Shown one piece after another: positions 6,685-7,472 of a DNA stretch of 7,472 nucleotides. The DNA is from Bacteroidota bacterium (GTDB lineage Bacteria > Bacteroidota > Bacteroidia > NS11-12g > UBA955): assembly GCA_030836345.1 (NCBI GenBank), contig JAURQA010000158.1, positions 1-7,472 of the forward strand, read 5' to 3'. The notes under the pieces were generated by a model. The model did not search any database and was not told the origin of the DNA. It saw only the letters and a list, made by a program, of their open reading frames with translations. Every line of letters starts with the position of its first letter. The stretch's first letter is position 1. A program made the translations under genes and the position numbers.

Positions 6685-6718
6685 TTTATGTCCTTTCTAA
6701 GTTTATGTCCTTTCTAAG
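6685..6718 (-). repeat. 17-bp perfect tandem duplication containing the LTxxQ gene's ribosome binding site
   Basis: The minus strand carries CTTAGAAAGGACATAAA twice (6718-6702 and 6701-6685), and the second copy abuts the ATG at 6684. AGAAAGGA in the near copy sits at good spacing from the ATG and is the strongest Shine-Dalgarno seen in the window; the far copy is 17 bp further up. Confidence 0.9.
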
Positions 6719-6757
6719 TGTTGTTCTGCTTATTGGACTTATAAATGGTGAAAAGGT

Positions 6758-7472
6758 TTAATTAGAGGTATAAATTTCTTGAGCGTTGATGTAACAACTA
6801 TGAATATGATTGGTTCCGAAAAAGTAAGGGATGGTTCTTAAAGCATCATCTAAATGGGTTGTGATAAAATTGGCTGATTTCCCAATGGCTATACTTCCTA
6901 CGGATTTTTCTATTCGCAGTGCTCGTGCCGCATTTAGTGTGCATGCCCAGAATCCTTCTTGAGGAAGTAGTTTTTGTTGAGTGCATGCTAAGCTCCAAAT
7001 CATTTGCATATTAAATACCGGGCTGCTTCCGGGATTAAAATCAGATGCAATGGCCGGAGCTAAGCCAGCATCTATAATTTTTCTTAGTGGAGTATATGGG
7101 ATGCCTAAAAAATAGGAAGTCCCGGGGAGCGCAACAGGAACGGTATCAGATTTTTTGAAAGCTTCTATCTCTGAATGTTCGGTATATTCACAATGATCGG
7201 CACTATAGGCTCCTGTTTTTGTCGCTACTTGTATTCCACCAGTTAAACCTAACTCATTGGCATGAATTTTCGCTGGTAAATGGTATTCTTTAGCGGCGAG
7301 TATAATTCGTTCGGTTTGTTCAGGAGTAAAAAATCCTTTGTCGCAAAATACGTCTATAAAATCTGCAAGCCCTTGAGATGCGACAAGGGGTAAGGTTTTC
7401 GTAACGATTTCATCTATATATGCCTCTGGATTTTGTTTGTATTCTAAAGGTACGGCATGTGCGCCCAGGTAT
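6758..7472 (-). CDS. hutI: Imidazolonepropionase, C-terminal part; N-terminus beyond window
   Basis: The frame is open from the right edge to TAA at 6760-6758, giving 237 residues, somewhat over half of the usual 400-420. It hydrolyses 4-imidazolone-5-propanoate to N-formimidoyl-L-glutamate, the third step of histidine degradation, in the cytosol. It is a metal-dependent amidohydrolase, and the family's landmark segments appear in order: YLGAHAVP (visible residues 1-8), DVFCDKGFF (40-48), KIHANELG (68-75, the metal and catalytic His and Glu), SADHCEY (90-96), LPGTSYFLG (115-123) and ASDFNPGSS (142-150, the catalytic Asp). The C-terminal part AARALRIEKSVGSIAIGKSA is the family's usual end with its composite beta domain. 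One small difference is DHC where DHL is common. No other hut gene is in the window; the LTxxQ gene follows after 73 bp. No defect is seen in the visible part. Confidence 0.95.
   Translation of the reverse strand, partial: YLGAHAVPLEYKQNPEAYIDEIVTKTLPLVASQGLADFIDVFCDKGFFTPEQTERIILAAKEYHLPAKIHANELGLTGGIQVATKTGAYSADHCEYTEHSEIEAFKKSDTVPVALPGTSYFLGIPYTPLRKIIDAGLAPAIASDFNPGSSPVFNMQMIWSLACTQQKLLPQEGFWACTLNAARALRIEKSVGSIAIGKSANFITTHLDDALRTIPYFFGTNHIHSCYINAQEIYTSN

Noticed and set aside
6758..7009. A separate small 83-residue gene starting at an internal Met
   Set aside because: The same frame is open to the right edge with HutI motifs, so this is only the C-terminal end of hutI.
1..7472. Methanobactin biosynthesis locus
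   Set aside because: Only MbnP/MbnH-like genes are present; I see no short precursor peptide with Cys-rich core, no mbnB or mbnC-type gene and no dedicated transporter.
1..7472. tRNA, rRNA, CRISPR array, insertion sequence or attachment site
   Set aside because: No cloverleaf-like sequence, spaced repeats, transposase motif or terminal inverted repeats were seen; intergenic space is too short for most of these.

Overview
The window looks like a chromosomal segment of a Bacteroidota bacterium, possibly Flavobacteriia or Chitinophagia-like; I cannot place it more precisely. The reasons are a low-to-moderate GC content, a type IX secretion (T9SS) type A sorting domain on a secreted peptidase, a PKD-domain surface protein, weak Shine-Dalgarno sequences, a TAnnTTTG-type promoter element and Bacteroidota-style lipoprotein signals.

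Positions 1-4976 (minus strand) hold a compact four-gene block, read from right to left: a secreted M1-family metallopeptidase with a T9SS sorting domain (3045-4976), an MbnP-family lipoprotein (2258-3037), a di-heme cytochrome c peroxidase/MauG-family lipoprotein (1121-2251), and a PKD-domain secreted protein whose C-terminus lies beyond the left edge (1-1099). The gaps are 7, 6 and 21 bp, so one transcript is likely. The central pair matches MbnP/MbnH. In the characterised methanotroph system the di-heme enzyme oxidises the first Trp of a WxW motif in MbnP to kynurenine, which creates a high-affinity Cu(I) site. The WxW motif is present here (W154-G-W156). The di-heme protein has a Tyr (Y315) where classical peroxidases have the Met heme ligand, which points to a MauG/MbnH-type modifying enzyme rather than a peroxide scavenger. 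No methanobactin genes are visible. A protein-maturation and copper-binding module inside a T9SS/adhesin operon is the most interesting content of the window.

Positions 4977-5110 form a short divergent promoter region. Positions 5111-6056 (plus strand) encode an EamA/DMT-family transporter. Its last repeat is interrupted by a one-base frameshift in a T6G6 run; with one base skipped, the reading frame closes at a bidirectional hairpin terminator (6044-6070). On the minus strand at 6085-6684 is a small exported LTxxQ-motif (Spy/CpxP-like) protein built from two related units. Upstream of it is the C-terminal 237 residues of imidazolonepropionase HutI (histidine degradation), which runs off the right edge.

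Short tandem duplications sit in the 5' regions of three genes: 8 bp before the peptidase, 15 bp over the MbnP start codon, and 17 bp over the ribosome binding site of the LTxxQ gene.
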